A stretch of 64,000 nucleotides of DNA from an uncultured Chloroflexota bacterium. Its GTDB lineage: Bacteria; Chloroflexota; Anaerolineae; Aggregatilineales; Phototrophicaceae. Position 1 is the first letter of the stretch. Every line of letters starts with the position of its first letter. Below the pieces are notes generated by a model that worked only from the letters and a program-made list of their open reading frames with translations, was not told the DNA's origin and ran no database searches. Location: the NCBI GenBank assembly GCA_937974245.1, contig CALJKV010000110.1:124001-188000 (forward strand), given 5' to 3'. This document shows, piece after piece, positions 42,044 through 50,607 of this stretch. A program made the translations under genes and the position numbers.

Positions 42044-45000
42044 ATGAGCGACGAGTTTGACGATCTGCGATCATTATTTGACGACGAAGAAGACGAAGAA
42101 GGCCATCCGGCTGCCGATAACCTGCCGGATACCAGTGATGTCTCTGACGAGGATGCGCCGCGCCTGGATACTGGCGAGCTTTCTGGGCGGCTGGGGCAGC
42201 TAGACTGGCAGCAGCCGGGTGGTGACGAGCCGGACGCTGCAGCGTCGAGCAGTGGTTTAGGCGTCACCGGGCAGTTAGATTGGCAAAAAACCAGCGGTCA
42301 TGAACCGGCCTTTACCGAAGACGTAGATGACTGGATGCAGGAGTTTGCCGAAGCCGACGAGCTTGCCGTACCCGACCCACAGGCTGTATGGGACGATATG
42401 CCTGACTGGTTGGCCGCGGGCGATAGTAATAACCAGCCAGCAGAACCCGATTTCCCGGATTGGCTGCGACCAGATGATGAGATATCCGATGCAACCCATC
42501 CTGAACGCCAGGATTGGCAGGAAGAGTTCCAAGTCACTGCTGAAACCCCGCCCGATGCCGAGGAGTGGCTGGCCGGGATTGGCGAGTCCGCACCCCCTGA
42601 CCCCGGAACAGCTCTGCCTGACGTGGATAGTGATGACTTCCTGAATCTGTTTGGCACGGATGAACTGGAACAGGAAGATGAAATCTCTGAAATCCTGCGT
42701 GATATTGGGTTAGGCACGCCCGCCGAACCGCTTGCAGAAGCCGTGGAGGAAGTAGACGAATCCTGGTTTGCTGACGAAGAACCTGCCGAACCCGCCCCGG
42801 AACTACCTGCCTGGCTAACAGAGATTGAAGACTTTGGCCCCGAAGACGCCGAGCCGGACGATGTGGCACTGCCAGCCAACGAAGATTTCTTCGCGGAATT
42901 GGAGAATCTGGACGATCTGCGTGCCAGTATGTCGGATGACGAGCCGCTCCAGGATATTGACAGCCTGCTGGCGAGCTATGACAGTGTTGAGTCCGGCGTG
43001 CCCGATACCAGCGAGCGCCTGCTTGACCTCAACCCGGATATTGAACGCCTGCTGGCCGACGACGACAGTTTCGGTTTTGCCGACGATGAGGCCGATGATG
43101 ACCTGCCGGAAGGCCTGGTCGCGGAGCTGCCTGATTGGCTCAGTGAAATGGGTGCGTCAGTAGATGAACTCTCGGCGGCGGCGCTGCTGCGTCAGGGACA
43201 AAAAGATCGTCCGATGGAAGAACTGGACGAACGCTTGCAGGCGCTGCACGATGCCGGGCTTAATCTGAATCCCGCTCAGGATGAGGGTGTTTCTGACCTG
43301 TTTAAGAACCTGCTGCCGGGTGTGAATGAAGCGCTGCCGCCTGTCCCAATTGTGCGTGCCGCCGACTCCGGAATTGCCGGTGACTTGATCCTCACGGATA
43401 GTCAGCGGAGCAAAATTGACCAGCTTGAAAAGATGGTCGCCGCCGGAAGAGCGCCGGGTCAGACGGCACAGGGCATGTCAGCGATTGACCGCACCTACGA
43501 TTCGCCCTTTATGCAAAACGTCTTTGATGATGATGCGGGAGCGGCTGGCGAGGAAGAACGCCGGCCAGAAGTTCCGGCTGCATCGCGCACACGTGTGCGT
43601 CGTATCAAGATTGATCGCTTGCTGGTGACCCTGGTGGTTGCCGCAGCGGTTCTACTCCCATTCTTTGTGGGTGCGTTGCGGATTGGCGACTTGCCTCCCA
43701 GCGCGTTTGTCGTCTCCAGCGCCGCTAATCGCGCCTTCCAACAGGTGGAAGGATTGCGTGTAGGCGATTATGTGCTGTTTGCAGCCGAATATGGCCCGAC
43801 GGCTGCGGCTGAACTCGACAGTCTCACTGACGCGCTGCTGCGTCACATTATCGAGCGTGGCGCACGCCCGGTGATTATCAGCGGCAACGCCATTGGTCTG
43901 GCGCATGTCAATAACCTGATCGAAAATGTGGGGGGCGAGCAGGCGCTTGAAGCCAACCGGGATTACTATGTGACCCGCTACCTGGCTGCGGGGGTGATCG
44001 GCACACGTGCCTTTGCCCGCAATGTGGTGAGCTATGTCACCACCGACATGAATGGGCAGGCCACCAATCTGTCATTGAGCAATATCGGCGATTTTGCGTT
44101 AATCGTCGTCGTAGCCGAACGCGCCGAAGAGGTGCGTGCCTGGGCCGAGCAGGTTGCGCCCTCAGCCAGCGGTGTCCCCTTCATCGCGGCGGTGAGCTAT
44201 GCCGCTGCGCCAATGGCCGAGCCTTACGTGCTGTCTGGTTCCGACTCAGCGTTATCCGGCCTGGCCGGGATGCTGGTTGGCTACCGGGATGCTTACACCT
44301 ACAATGCGATATTAGGTGCTGCCGGGCGGCCACCACAACTTCTGCCGCCTGTTGCCACCATGCCGCTGGTAGAAGTTACACCGGAAGTCACCGAACCGGC
44401 GGAATCGGCGACTCCGCTGCCGCCGACCGAGATACCCAGCGCGACCCCGCTGCCCTCGGAGCCGCCCATACTGCCGACGGAAATGCCTACCCTGATACCG
44501 ACGGAGACGCAAACTTCCACGCCTACCGCTACCGAAACACCACTCTTCCCGGCTACTTTCACGCCGACCCCTTCCTTAACGCCGGATGCGGCTGGCGGGG
44601 GCGGCCTGCCGGTGATTACCGGCGTCATCAACACCAGCCAGGGAGTGAATGTCCGGGAAAATCCGGGGCGCGAGTTTGCCGTCGTAGCGATTTTGGCAGG
44701 GCGCTCCACTGTGCAGATTATTGGACGGAATGGTGATGAAAGCTGGTACAAGATATTGCTGGAGGATGGTACTGAGGGCTGGATTTCTGCCAGTCTCGTG
44801 ACGGTTCAATCCCCGGCCTCGCCGACGCCGGAATCGGCAGGTAAACGGCTTCCCGCCGGGATGCGGCTACAAGGGGTTACCCCAACACCGGAAGGCGGCG
44901 CTGTCGTATCGGAAGCCACCGAAGAAACTACCGCTGAAGTCATGGAGGCTGCCACTGTGGCAGTGCCAACCGTTCCGGTGGATAACACGGCGGTGCTGCC

Positions 45001-45133
45001 GGTTACGATGGCTTACCGGGATGAGCGCTGGTACAGTATGACCTTCGGCATTATTGTGATTGTTGCCGTAATTACCCTGGGCGCGGTGGTGAACATTCTC
45101 CGCAGCCTGCTGACAAGGAGGGGCCGTTCGTGA
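42044..45133 (+). CDS. 1029-residue acidic receptor-like protein with SH3b domain
   Basis: Residues 1 to about 520 are strongly acidic and low in order, with repeated Trp motifs (QLDWQ twice, PDWLA, PDWLR, EEWLA, PAWLT, PDWLS). A helix follows (about 525-548), then a soluble domain (about 555-760; VGDYVLFAAEYGPTAAAELD, RPVIISGNAIGLAHVN), a Thr/Pro linker, an SH3b domain (about 858-925; GVNVRENPGREFAVVAILAG) and a second helix near the C-terminus. It is the central subunit of the operon, with a long cytoplasmic tail and outer parts able to touch the cell wall. It overlaps the next gene by four bases (GTGA). Confidence 0.75.
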   Translation: MSDEFDDLRSLFDDEEDEEGHPAADNLPDTSDVSDEDAPRLDTGELSGRLGQLDWQQPGGDEPDAAASSSGLGVTGQLDWQKTSGHEPAFTEDVDDWMQEFAEADELAVPDPQAVWDDMPDWLAAGDSNNQPAEPDFPDWLRPDDEISDATHPERQDWQEEFQVTAETPPDAEEWLAGIGESAPPDPGTALPDVDSDDFLNLFGTDELEQEDEISEILRDIGLGTPAEPLAEAVEEVDESWFADEEPAEPAPELPAWLTEIEDFGPEDAEPDDVALPANEDFFAELENLDDLRASMSDDEPLQDIDSLLASYDSVESGVPDTSERLLDLNPDIERLLADDDSFGFADDEADDDLPEGLVAELPDWLSEMGASVDELSAAALLRQGQKDRPMEELDERLQALHDAGLNLNPAQDEGVSDLFKNLLPGVNEALPPVPIVRAADSGIAGDLILTDSQRSKIDQLEKMVAAGRAPGQTAQGMSAIDRTYDSPFMQNVFDDDAGAAGEEERRPEVPAASRTRVRRIKIDRLLVTLVVAAAVLLPFFVGALRIGDLPPSAFVVSSAANRAFQQVEGLRVGDYVLFAAEYGPTAAAELDSLTDALLRHIIERGARPVIISGNAIGLAHVNNLIENVGGEQALEANRDYYVTRYLAAGVIGTRAFARNVVSYVTTDMNGQATNLSLSNIGDFALIVVVAERAEEVRAWAEQVAPSASGVPFIAAVSYAAAPMAEPYVLSGSDSALSGLAGMLVGYRDAYTYNAILGAAGRPPQLLPPVATMPLVEVTPEVTEPAESATPLPPTEIPSATPLPSEPPILPTEMPTLIPTETQTSTPTATETPLFPATFTPTPSLTPDAAGGGGLPVITGVINTSQGVNVRENPGREFAVVAILAGRSTVQIIGRNGDESWYKILLEDGTEGWISASLVTVQSPASPTPESAGKRLPAGMRLQGVTPTPEGGAVVSEATEETTAEVMEAATVAVPTVPVDNTAVLPVTMAYRDERWYSMTFGIIVIVAVITLGAVVNILRSLLTRRGRS

Positions 45134-45774
45134 GCACGGAACAAATCGGCCTATGGGCGGGGTTTGTCTTAACCCTGATGATTTTCAGCTACATGCTGGG
45201 CGACAATTTCCTGTACCGGATTGCCGTATATGTATTTGTGGGGTTGACGGCAGGGTTTATTACCGTTGTCACCGTTGAAAGCCTGCTGCTGCCCTGGATT
45301 AATGGCACATTATTGGCAGCCAATACCGACATCGGTACGCGAGCCGTCGGCCTTGTACCATTTATCCTGGGGGCACTGCTGCTGTTAAAAGCCTCGCCTC
45401 GCCTGGGACGCCTGGGTAATATCGCCATCGCCTTCATCATTGGTGTCGGCACAGCCGTAGCGTTGGTCGGCGCGATTACTGGCACGCTGCTGCCACTGAT
45501 TGCCACAACCAGCAGTGGTGTGCGCGTCGATGTGGTCAATGGTTTCCTCATCTTCCTGGGCGTGAGCAGTACGTTGATCTATTTCTGGTATCTGGGCCGG
45601 CGTACCCCTATTGGGGAAGTTCACCGGGGTTTAGCCGCCAGAGTAGTTGGTGTCGTTGGGCAGGGGTTCATCGTTGTCGCGCTTGGCGCGATCTATGCTG
45701 GTGCGATTCTCACCAGTTTGACGATTTTTAGCGAACGAATCAGTTTTATCCTGGCGCGGATTACGGGAGGGTAG
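45130..45774 (+). CDS. Unknown multi-helix membrane protein
   Basis: 214 residues, about six or seven helices (LMIFSYMLGD, VYVFVGLTAGFITVVTV, LGNIAIAFIIGVGTAVALVG). No known family. It overlaps the acidic protein gene by four bases and is followed after three bases by the ATPase gene. The conserved-looking charged loop ATTSSGVRVDVVN and the Arg-rich LGRRTPIGEVHRG could contact the cytoplasmic partners. Confidence 0.65.
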   Translation: MSTEQIGLWAGFVLTLMIFSYMLGDNFLYRIAVYVFVGLTAGFITVVTVESLLLPWINGTLLAANTDIGTRAVGLVPFILGALLLLKASPRLGRLGNIAIAFIIGVGTAVALVGAITGTLLPLIATTSSGVRVDVVNGFLIFLGVSSTLIYFWYLGRRTPIGEVHRGLAARVVGVVGQGFIVVALGAIYAGAILTSLTIFSERISFILARITGG

Positions 45775-45777
45775 TGC

Positions 45778-47775
45778 ATGTCGGTCAACCGTTCTGGTTC
45801 CATCCTGGCCGTTGATTTCGGCAGTGTCATGACGCGCACCGTCCTGATTGACGTGGTGGACGGGGTGTACCGGTTGGTCGCCCGCAGCGAAAATCGTACC
45901 ACCAACGATTATCCGGCTCACGACATCCGGGTGGGCATGAATCGGGCGTTACAGGCGATTACTGAAGTCACTGCCCGCCGCTTGTTGGATGAGCAGGGCA
46001 AACTGATTAAGCCGGAAAAGGATGATCGTTCCGGTGTGGATTTCCTGGTGACAACCGCCAGCAGCGGGCGTAGTTTGCGAACGATTCTCGTCGGCCTCGT
46101 GCCGGATGTCAGTGTCGCCAGCGCGATACGGGCGACTGCCGGGACATACGTTGATGTGGTCGATGTGATTACCCTGGCTGATGGCCGCGATGACCAGGGG
46201 CGGCTCAATGCCACCTTGCTCAACCGTCCTGATCTGATCTTCATTGTCGGCGGGACTGAAGACGGCGCTGAAGCACCTGTGCTGGAACTCGCGCAGGGTG
46301 TTCGGTTGGCGCTTTCGCTGTTGGACCGCGACCAGCGCCCCGCAATCCTGTTCGCCGGGAACACCAGCGTGCAACCCAAAATAGAGGCGCTGTTTGACGA
46401 TTTCGCGCAGTTATTTGTTGCACCCAACGTGCGCCCTTCGATAGCCGTTGAGGTAATTCAAACCGCCCAGCGGCGGTTGGCGCAGGCATTCGACGCCCAG
46501 CGTTCACTGCGAGGTGGTGGGTTTGAGCACATTGGGGAAGTCAGTCACACGGGCATCCAGCCTACTGCCCAGAGCTATACCCTGCTGGCAAACTATCTGG
46601 GGGAGACTATCCAGGGCAAAGGCGTGCTGCTGCTGGATGTAGGCAGCGCTGTGAGTACCATGTCTGCCTGGTTGGATGGCAGCGTAACCACGACCATTCG
46701 AACTGACATTGGCCTCGGCCACAGTGCGATGAATACGCTTAACCAGATTGGCGAAGCGGCCATCGCTCGTTGGCTGCCGTTTTACCCGTCGCGTGACGAA
46801 ATACTGGAATATGTCCTGAATAAGACTCTGCGCCCGGCCACCATACCGGAGACGCTGCGCGAACTCTACCTGGAACACGCGCTGCTGCGTGCTGGCACAA
46901 CTGCCATGATCGCTGCGGCCATGCCCATCTGGCGGAAAACGGTCATTGCCGAAGGGGATATGCCGCCCTTTAATCTCATCGCGGTGGCCGGTTCTGGCTT
47001 CACCCGAACCGGCAGTGCCGGTTTTGCCGCCATGCTGCTGTTGGATGCGGCGCAGCCTACCGGCATCACCCGCCTGCTGGCCGACCCATATGGTCTGCTG
47101 GTGGCGCTGGGGGCGGTAGCGCGTGTCAACCCTACCATTGCGGTACAGGTTCTCGACAGCAGCGGCTTGGAGCCGATTGGCACCTGTATCAGTGTGTCCG
47201 GCCACCCCACACCGGAACGCACCGTATTGAAAGTGAAAATCACGCTGGAAAGTGGCGAGGTTATCAAGCAGAATGTTGCGGGCGGACACCTGTGGGTTTA
47301 CCCCCTGCCTGCTGGTCAACAGGCAGAGCTTGATGTGCGCGTCACCGGGCGTGATGTGCATATTGATGGCAAAACACGAGTCAGGATGACGGTTGAAGGT
47401 GGGGCAGCCGGGCTGGTGTTCGATGGGCGGGGACGCCCGCTGCCGCTGGCGCTCACCCCGGCGGAACGTGCTGTTCAGATGCCCCTGTGGTTCTCCGAAC
47501 TGATGGGATTGCCGGTTAGCGAGATAGACCCGCAGTGGTTGGTCGCATCAGCTACCGCGGAAGAAACGCCAGTGGTTGCCTCCAGGAAAAAGCAGGAAAA
47601 GAAGCAGCGCCAACCGAAAGAGAAGAAGCCCAAAGAAGCCAAGCCACGACGCGGTCGGCGCGGCAGTGGGCCAGTTATTGACATCGCGGATGAGGATCGG
47701 TTTGACATCAGCGACATTGAAGACGATGACCAGCGCGATAGTATCATGAGCGAGCTGGACGAGCTGCGGAGATGA
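45778..47775 (+). CDS. GlmL/MutL-like ASKHA ATPase
   Basis: 665 residues. The ASKHA (actin-like) ATP-binding motifs are seen: phosphate 1 ILAVDFGSVMTRTVLIDV (about 9-26), phosphate 2 GVLLLDVGSAVSTMSAWL (about 282-299) and adenosine VAGSGFTRTG (about 402-411). The pattern resembles GlmL/MutL, the reactivating chaperone linked to glutamate mutase, but no mutase gene is present, so the function is probably different. A C-terminal tail (about 602-630; KKQEKKQRQPKEKKPKEAKP) is very basic and then turns acidic. Packed between a membrane gene and the KOW gene with three-base gaps. Not the DNA-repair MutL. Confidence 0.78.
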   Translation: MSVNRSGSILAVDFGSVMTRTVLIDVVDGVYRLVARSENRTTNDYPAHDIRVGMNRALQAITEVTARRLLDEQGKLIKPEKDDRSGVDFLVTTASSGRSLRTILVGLVPDVSVASAIRATAGTYVDVVDVITLADGRDDQGRLNATLLNRPDLIFIVGGTEDGAEAPVLELAQGVRLALSLLDRDQRPAILFAGNTSVQPKIEALFDDFAQLFVAPNVRPSIAVEVIQTAQRRLAQAFDAQRSLRGGGFEHIGEVSHTGIQPTAQSYTLLANYLGETIQGKGVLLLDVGSAVSTMSAWLDGSVTTTIRTDIGLGHSAMNTLNQIGEAAIARWLPFYPSRDEILEYVLNKTLRPATIPETLRELYLEHALLRAGTTAMIAAAMPIWRKTVIAEGDMPPFNLIAVAGSGFTRTGSAGFAAMLLLDAAQPTGITRLLADPYGLLVALGAVARVNPTIAVQVLDSSGLEPIGTCISVSGHPTPERTVLKVKITLESGEVIKQNVAGGHLWVYPLPAGQQAELDVRVTGRDVHIDGKTRVRMTVEGGAAGLVFDGRGRPLPLALTPAERAVQMPLWFSELMGLPVSEIDPQWLVASATAEETPVVASRKKQEKKQRQPKEKKPKEAKPRRGRRGSGPVIDIADEDRFDISDIEDDDQRDSIMSELDELRR

Positions 47776-47778
47776 GCC

Positions 47779-48855
47779 ATGCCTTTTTACCCTGACCAGC
47801 GCCATCTACTCGAAGCGACGACTATCCGGCGGGAACGGCACTTGCCGGAATTCACCGCAGGCAAGGTGACCGTTGCCCAGAATGTGTCTGTCAATATCCG
47901 TGAGATTGTCGCACGGGGCAGTATCGCTTCGGCTTACCATATCATTGAAGCCGGACAGTCGGTCAGACTCAAAAAGAATGAGGATATTTCCGAGTTTCTA
48001 TTGATTGATCTCAACCAGATCGTAGACGCTGGCACGCCCTTGGCCGCCCGCCCCAAGCAGCGCAAGCCGCTTTTAGCGCCGATCCGGGGCAAAGTCGTGT
48101 ATGCTTCCGGCAGTCGAATCATCATGCAAGAGACTTCCGAAGAGATTCAACTGGAAGCGGGGGTCGAAGGTAAGGTGATTGCTGTCCAGACCGGGCGGGG
48201 TGTCACGCTCGAAACATATGGTACGCTGGTGCAGGGAGTATGGGGCAACGGCACGTTGGTAATCGGCCAGCTTAAAATGGAGCCGGAAGTAGGTCTGGAT
48301 CATATTTTTGGTGATGCGCTGTCAATGAAGTATCGTGGCACAATTGTCGTGACTCGCCGGGCTTTGAAGGAAACCGGCCTCGTGACGATGGTTGAGCAGG
48401 GGATTATTGGTGTGATTGCACCCAGTATGGACGCGGCGTTGATCCCACAAGTGCAAGCCCATACCAGCGCAGTGATGCTCACCGAGGGATTTGGCGATAT
48501 CGCTATGAGCGCCTTGACCTTTAACCTGTTGACTAAATTCGCTGATCGCCCAACGACTCTGGATGCTTACACGCCGTCCCGGTGGGAATCGCGCCGCCCG
48601 GAAGCGATTGTGAATCCTTCATCACGGGCCGGGGAAAAGACCGCTGCGCCTAAAATCAACCTCGCGCTCAAAGTGGGGATGCAAGTACGGTTGACCCGCT
48701 TGCCGCACGCCGGGAAAGTTGGTACCGTTATCAACTTGCCAAAATCCCCTACTCTGTTAGACAATGGATTACGAGTGCTATGCGCTCAGATCGAGTTGGT
48801 TTCCGGTGAACGCGTAATGATTCCACTGGCAAATCTGGAATCGTTCGGACAATGA
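47779..48855 (+). CDS. Unknown protein with barrel-like and KOW-like domains
   Basis: 358 residues, cytoplasmic. The middle (about 60-155) resembles a biotinyl/lipoyl-like barrel region (LLAPIRGKVVYASGSRIIMQ, GVEGKVIAVQTGRG), and the C-terminus (about 300-355) carries a KOW-like strand-turn-strand (GMQVRLTRLPHAGKVGTVIN) of the sort found in nucleic-acid- or ribosome-binding proteins. Function unknown. It is the last gene of the seven-gene set, three bases after the ATPase gene. Confidence 0.6.
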   Translation: MPFYPDQRHLLEATTIRRERHLPEFTAGKVTVAQNVSVNIREIVARGSIASAYHIIEAGQSVRLKKNEDISEFLLIDLNQIVDAGTPLAARPKQRKPLLAPIRGKVVYASGSRIIMQETSEEIQLEAGVEGKVIAVQTGRGVTLETYGTLVQGVWGNGTLVIGQLKMEPEVGLDHIFGDALSMKYRGTIVVTRRALKETGLVTMVEQGIIGVIAPSMDAALIPQVQAHTSAVMLTEGFGDIAMSALTFNLLTKFADRPTTLDAYTPSRWESRRPEAIVNPSSRAGEKTAAPKINLALKVGMQVRLTRLPHAGKVGTVINLPKSPTLLDNGLRVLCAQIELVSGERVMIPLANLESFGQ

Positions 48856-48917
48856 TAAAATTTGATGTTTGCACAAATATTCAACTTGTGTCAGCATAAA
48901 AACATCTGACTATGCGT

Positions 48918-48923
48918 TATAAT
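48918..48923 (+). promoter_or_regulatory. -10 box of the Asp/Phe-rich protein gene
   Basis: TATAAT, 67 bases before the ATG at 48990, with GGAGGGG (ribosome-binding site) just before the ATG. No good -35 box is visible. The downstream gene can therefore be expressed separately from the operon. Confidence 0.4.
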
Positions 48924-48989
48924 CTGCTGTTATCAAGCTGGTGATCCAGGCACAACCCGGCGCCGCCAATATGTAGGAGGGGCACATTC

Positions 48990-49895
48990 ATGACTTTTGA
49001 TAGAAACGATTTTGACTTCGACGATTTTGACGACGACAATTTCAGCTTTACTGATGATGAAGGCGATGTCGGTTTCACTGGCGATGAGGGCGATTTCGGC
49101 TTTGATGCTGCCGATTCCGACTTCGATTTTGGTGACGAGCCTGAGGAACTGGGTGACGATGACGCCGGCGGCTTCACCTTTGGGGGAAGCGAAGATATGC
49201 CCGACGACATCGGTGAGGAAGGCGAGGGGGGCGGCTTCAACCGCAACTTCATCGTCCTGGCCGCTGTGATGATTGCCCTGTTCGTCGTTGGCCTTATCTT
49301 TGTGGTCTTCCTGGCGCTGCGCCCAACTGAGGTTACGCCCACCCAATTGACGGCGACTTCAATTGTGGCGACCAATAATGCAGTAGGTGTTGCTCTGGCG
49401 GAAACCCAGACTGCCCAGCCGACAATTAATGCCCAGATGACGCTCACGGCGCAGGTTACGGCGACCTTCACCCGTGAACCAACTTTCACGCCGACACCGA
49501 CGAACCCACCCCCGCCAACGCCTGACCAGACTCAGCAGGCGTTCAATGCACAGAATACCCAGGTGGCAGTCGGCCTTACCCAGACGGCTGCGTTCCTGTT
49601 GGTTTCGCCAACGATGGAACAGCCTGACCAGAACGCAGTCGCTTTAACCGCGACAGCCCTGGTGGAAACGCTGCGGCCACCCCAGGAAACACCGGGGCAG
49701 GGTGGTGGTTTTGCGACCCCTGTACCAGAGCAGTTTACACCCAGCGGTGGCGCAATCCCAACGGCACTGCCCGATACCGGTCTCTTTGATGACCTCGGCG
49801 GGAGCGGCGGTATGGGGCTGATTGCGCTGCTGGGGCTGGGACTGGTTGGTGTCATCGTCGTGTCACGCCGTGTACGCGCGTCCGTCTCAAAATAA
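48990..49895 (+). CDS. Asp/Phe-rich membrane protein with LPDTG sorting-like tail
   Basis: 301 residues. The first 80 are extraordinarily acidic with many Asp-Phe pairs (FDFDDFDDDNFSF, FGFDAADSDFDFGDE). A helix follows (about 86-108; FIVLAAVMIALFVVGLIFVV), then a Thr/Gln/Pro linker (QAFNAQNTQVAVGLTQ) and a C-terminal LPDTG (about 260), a hydrophobic helix and RRVRASVSK, the order of a sortase signal. Two anchors plus a sorting signal is odd: sortase cleavage would leave a short stub. It follows the unknown operon by 134 bases and may belong to the same system. No sortase in the window. Confidence 0.7.
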   Translation: MTFDRNDFDFDDFDDDNFSFTDDEGDVGFTGDEGDFGFDAADSDFDFGDEPEELGDDDAGGFTFGGSEDMPDDIGEEGEGGGFNRNFIVLAAVMIALFVVGLIFVVFLALRPTEVTPTQLTATSIVATNNAVGVALAETQTAQPTINAQMTLTAQVTATFTREPTFTPTPTNPPPPTPDQTQQAFNAQNTQVAVGLTQTAAFLLVSPTMEQPDQNAVALTATALVETLRPPQETPGQGGGFATPVPEQFTPSGGAIPTALPDTGLFDDLGGSGGMGLIALLGLGLVGVIVVSRRVRASVSK

Positions 49896-49912
49896 CTGCT
49901 GACAACCACATG

Positions 49913-49940
49913 AGCAAGGGACTCCACCAGTCCCTTGCTG
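49913..49940 (+). terminator. Terminator after the Asp/Phe-rich gene
   Basis: AGCAAGGGACT (49913-49923) and AGTCCCTTGCT (49929-49939) make a perfect 11-bp stem with loop CCACC; the T-run after it is short (GTTTC). Confidence 0.6.
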
Positions 49941-50002
49941 TTTCAGGTAGCGGCATCAATCCTGACGAGCGACCTGGATTCAGTTTGTGTTTTTCTGCTC
50001 AC

Positions 50003-50034
50003 ACGGGCATGGTACCAATATCATGCCCGTTTTT
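50003..50034 (+). terminator. Second, classical terminator
   Basis: ACGGGCATG (50003-50011) pairs with CATGCCCGT (50022-50030), followed by TTTTC. It lies 63 bases after the first hairpin. Confidence 0.65.
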
Positions 50035-50141
50035 CACGCATACTTTTCATTACCCCACAAAAAAGGGGGACACAAACGCCTTGATAGATGCTACTTTATA
50101 AATGAAGTTAATAATTTATCTGAAAATGGGGAGTAGATCGT

Positions 50142-50510
50142 ATGAAACACAACCCAAAGCGATTTCCCACTTTAATCATTGTCGCCTTATTGATCGTCAT
50201 CGTTCTTGTCTTCAATACCCTGTCAATGGCCTTTGACCTCACGATGGGTCGTTATGATGGCGGCATCCGGGAAATGGTCTACGCGATGCGTGACGCGAGT
50301 GGTATGGTGCTGGTCGTGTTTGTCCTGGTGGCGGCGTTCTGGGAAATCCAGATCCGATTAAACTGGCCGGTAGAGCCGAAAGCCCCAACCAGTGAGCCTT
50401 CCATGCCTTCATCAACAACGATGATGCCGAGTGCCAACGGGCATTCCAAAACACCAATTCGTAATGGGCACAGCGACGCTATCCGGCGCAATCGCTATCG
50501 GATGCAGTAG
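50142..50510 (+). CDS. Small unknown single-helix membrane protein
   Basis: 122 residues. A helix at about 8-27 (LIIVALLIVIVLVFNTLSM) is followed by a second hydrophobic stretch near 47-62 (VLVVFVLVAAFWEIQI), then a hydrophilic Ser/Pro-rich tail ending RRNRYRMQ. No family recognised. GGGGAG lies about eight bases before the ATG. A strong bidirectional terminator follows. Confidence 0.6.
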   Translation: MKHNPKRFPTLIIVALLIVIVLVFNTLSMAFDLTMGRYDGGIREMVYAMRDASGMVLVVFVLVAAFWEIQIRLNWPVEPKAPTSEPSMPSSTTMMPSANGHSKTPIRNGHSDAIRRNRYRMQ

Positions 50511-50543
50511 TACTACAATCTGACGGAATATTCAGACAACCCA

Positions 50544-50577
50544 AAACGGGGGCGAATACAAAACTCGCCCCCGTTTG
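50544..50577. terminator. Bidirectional terminator between the small membrane gene and oppF
   Basis: AAACGGGGGCGA (50544-50555) and TCGCCCCCGTTT (50565-50576) make a perfect 12-bp stem with A-run and T-run at its ends, so it can serve both convergent genes. Confidence 0.8.
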
Positions 50578-50607
50578 ATTTACAGGGTTCAGGGCAGGAG
50601 AGGCCGG

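Noticed and set aside
45778..47775. Possible DNA mismatch-repair MutL
   Set aside because: The name overlap is misleading: the motifs are ASKHA/actin-type, not the GHKL ATPase type of mismatch-repair MutL.
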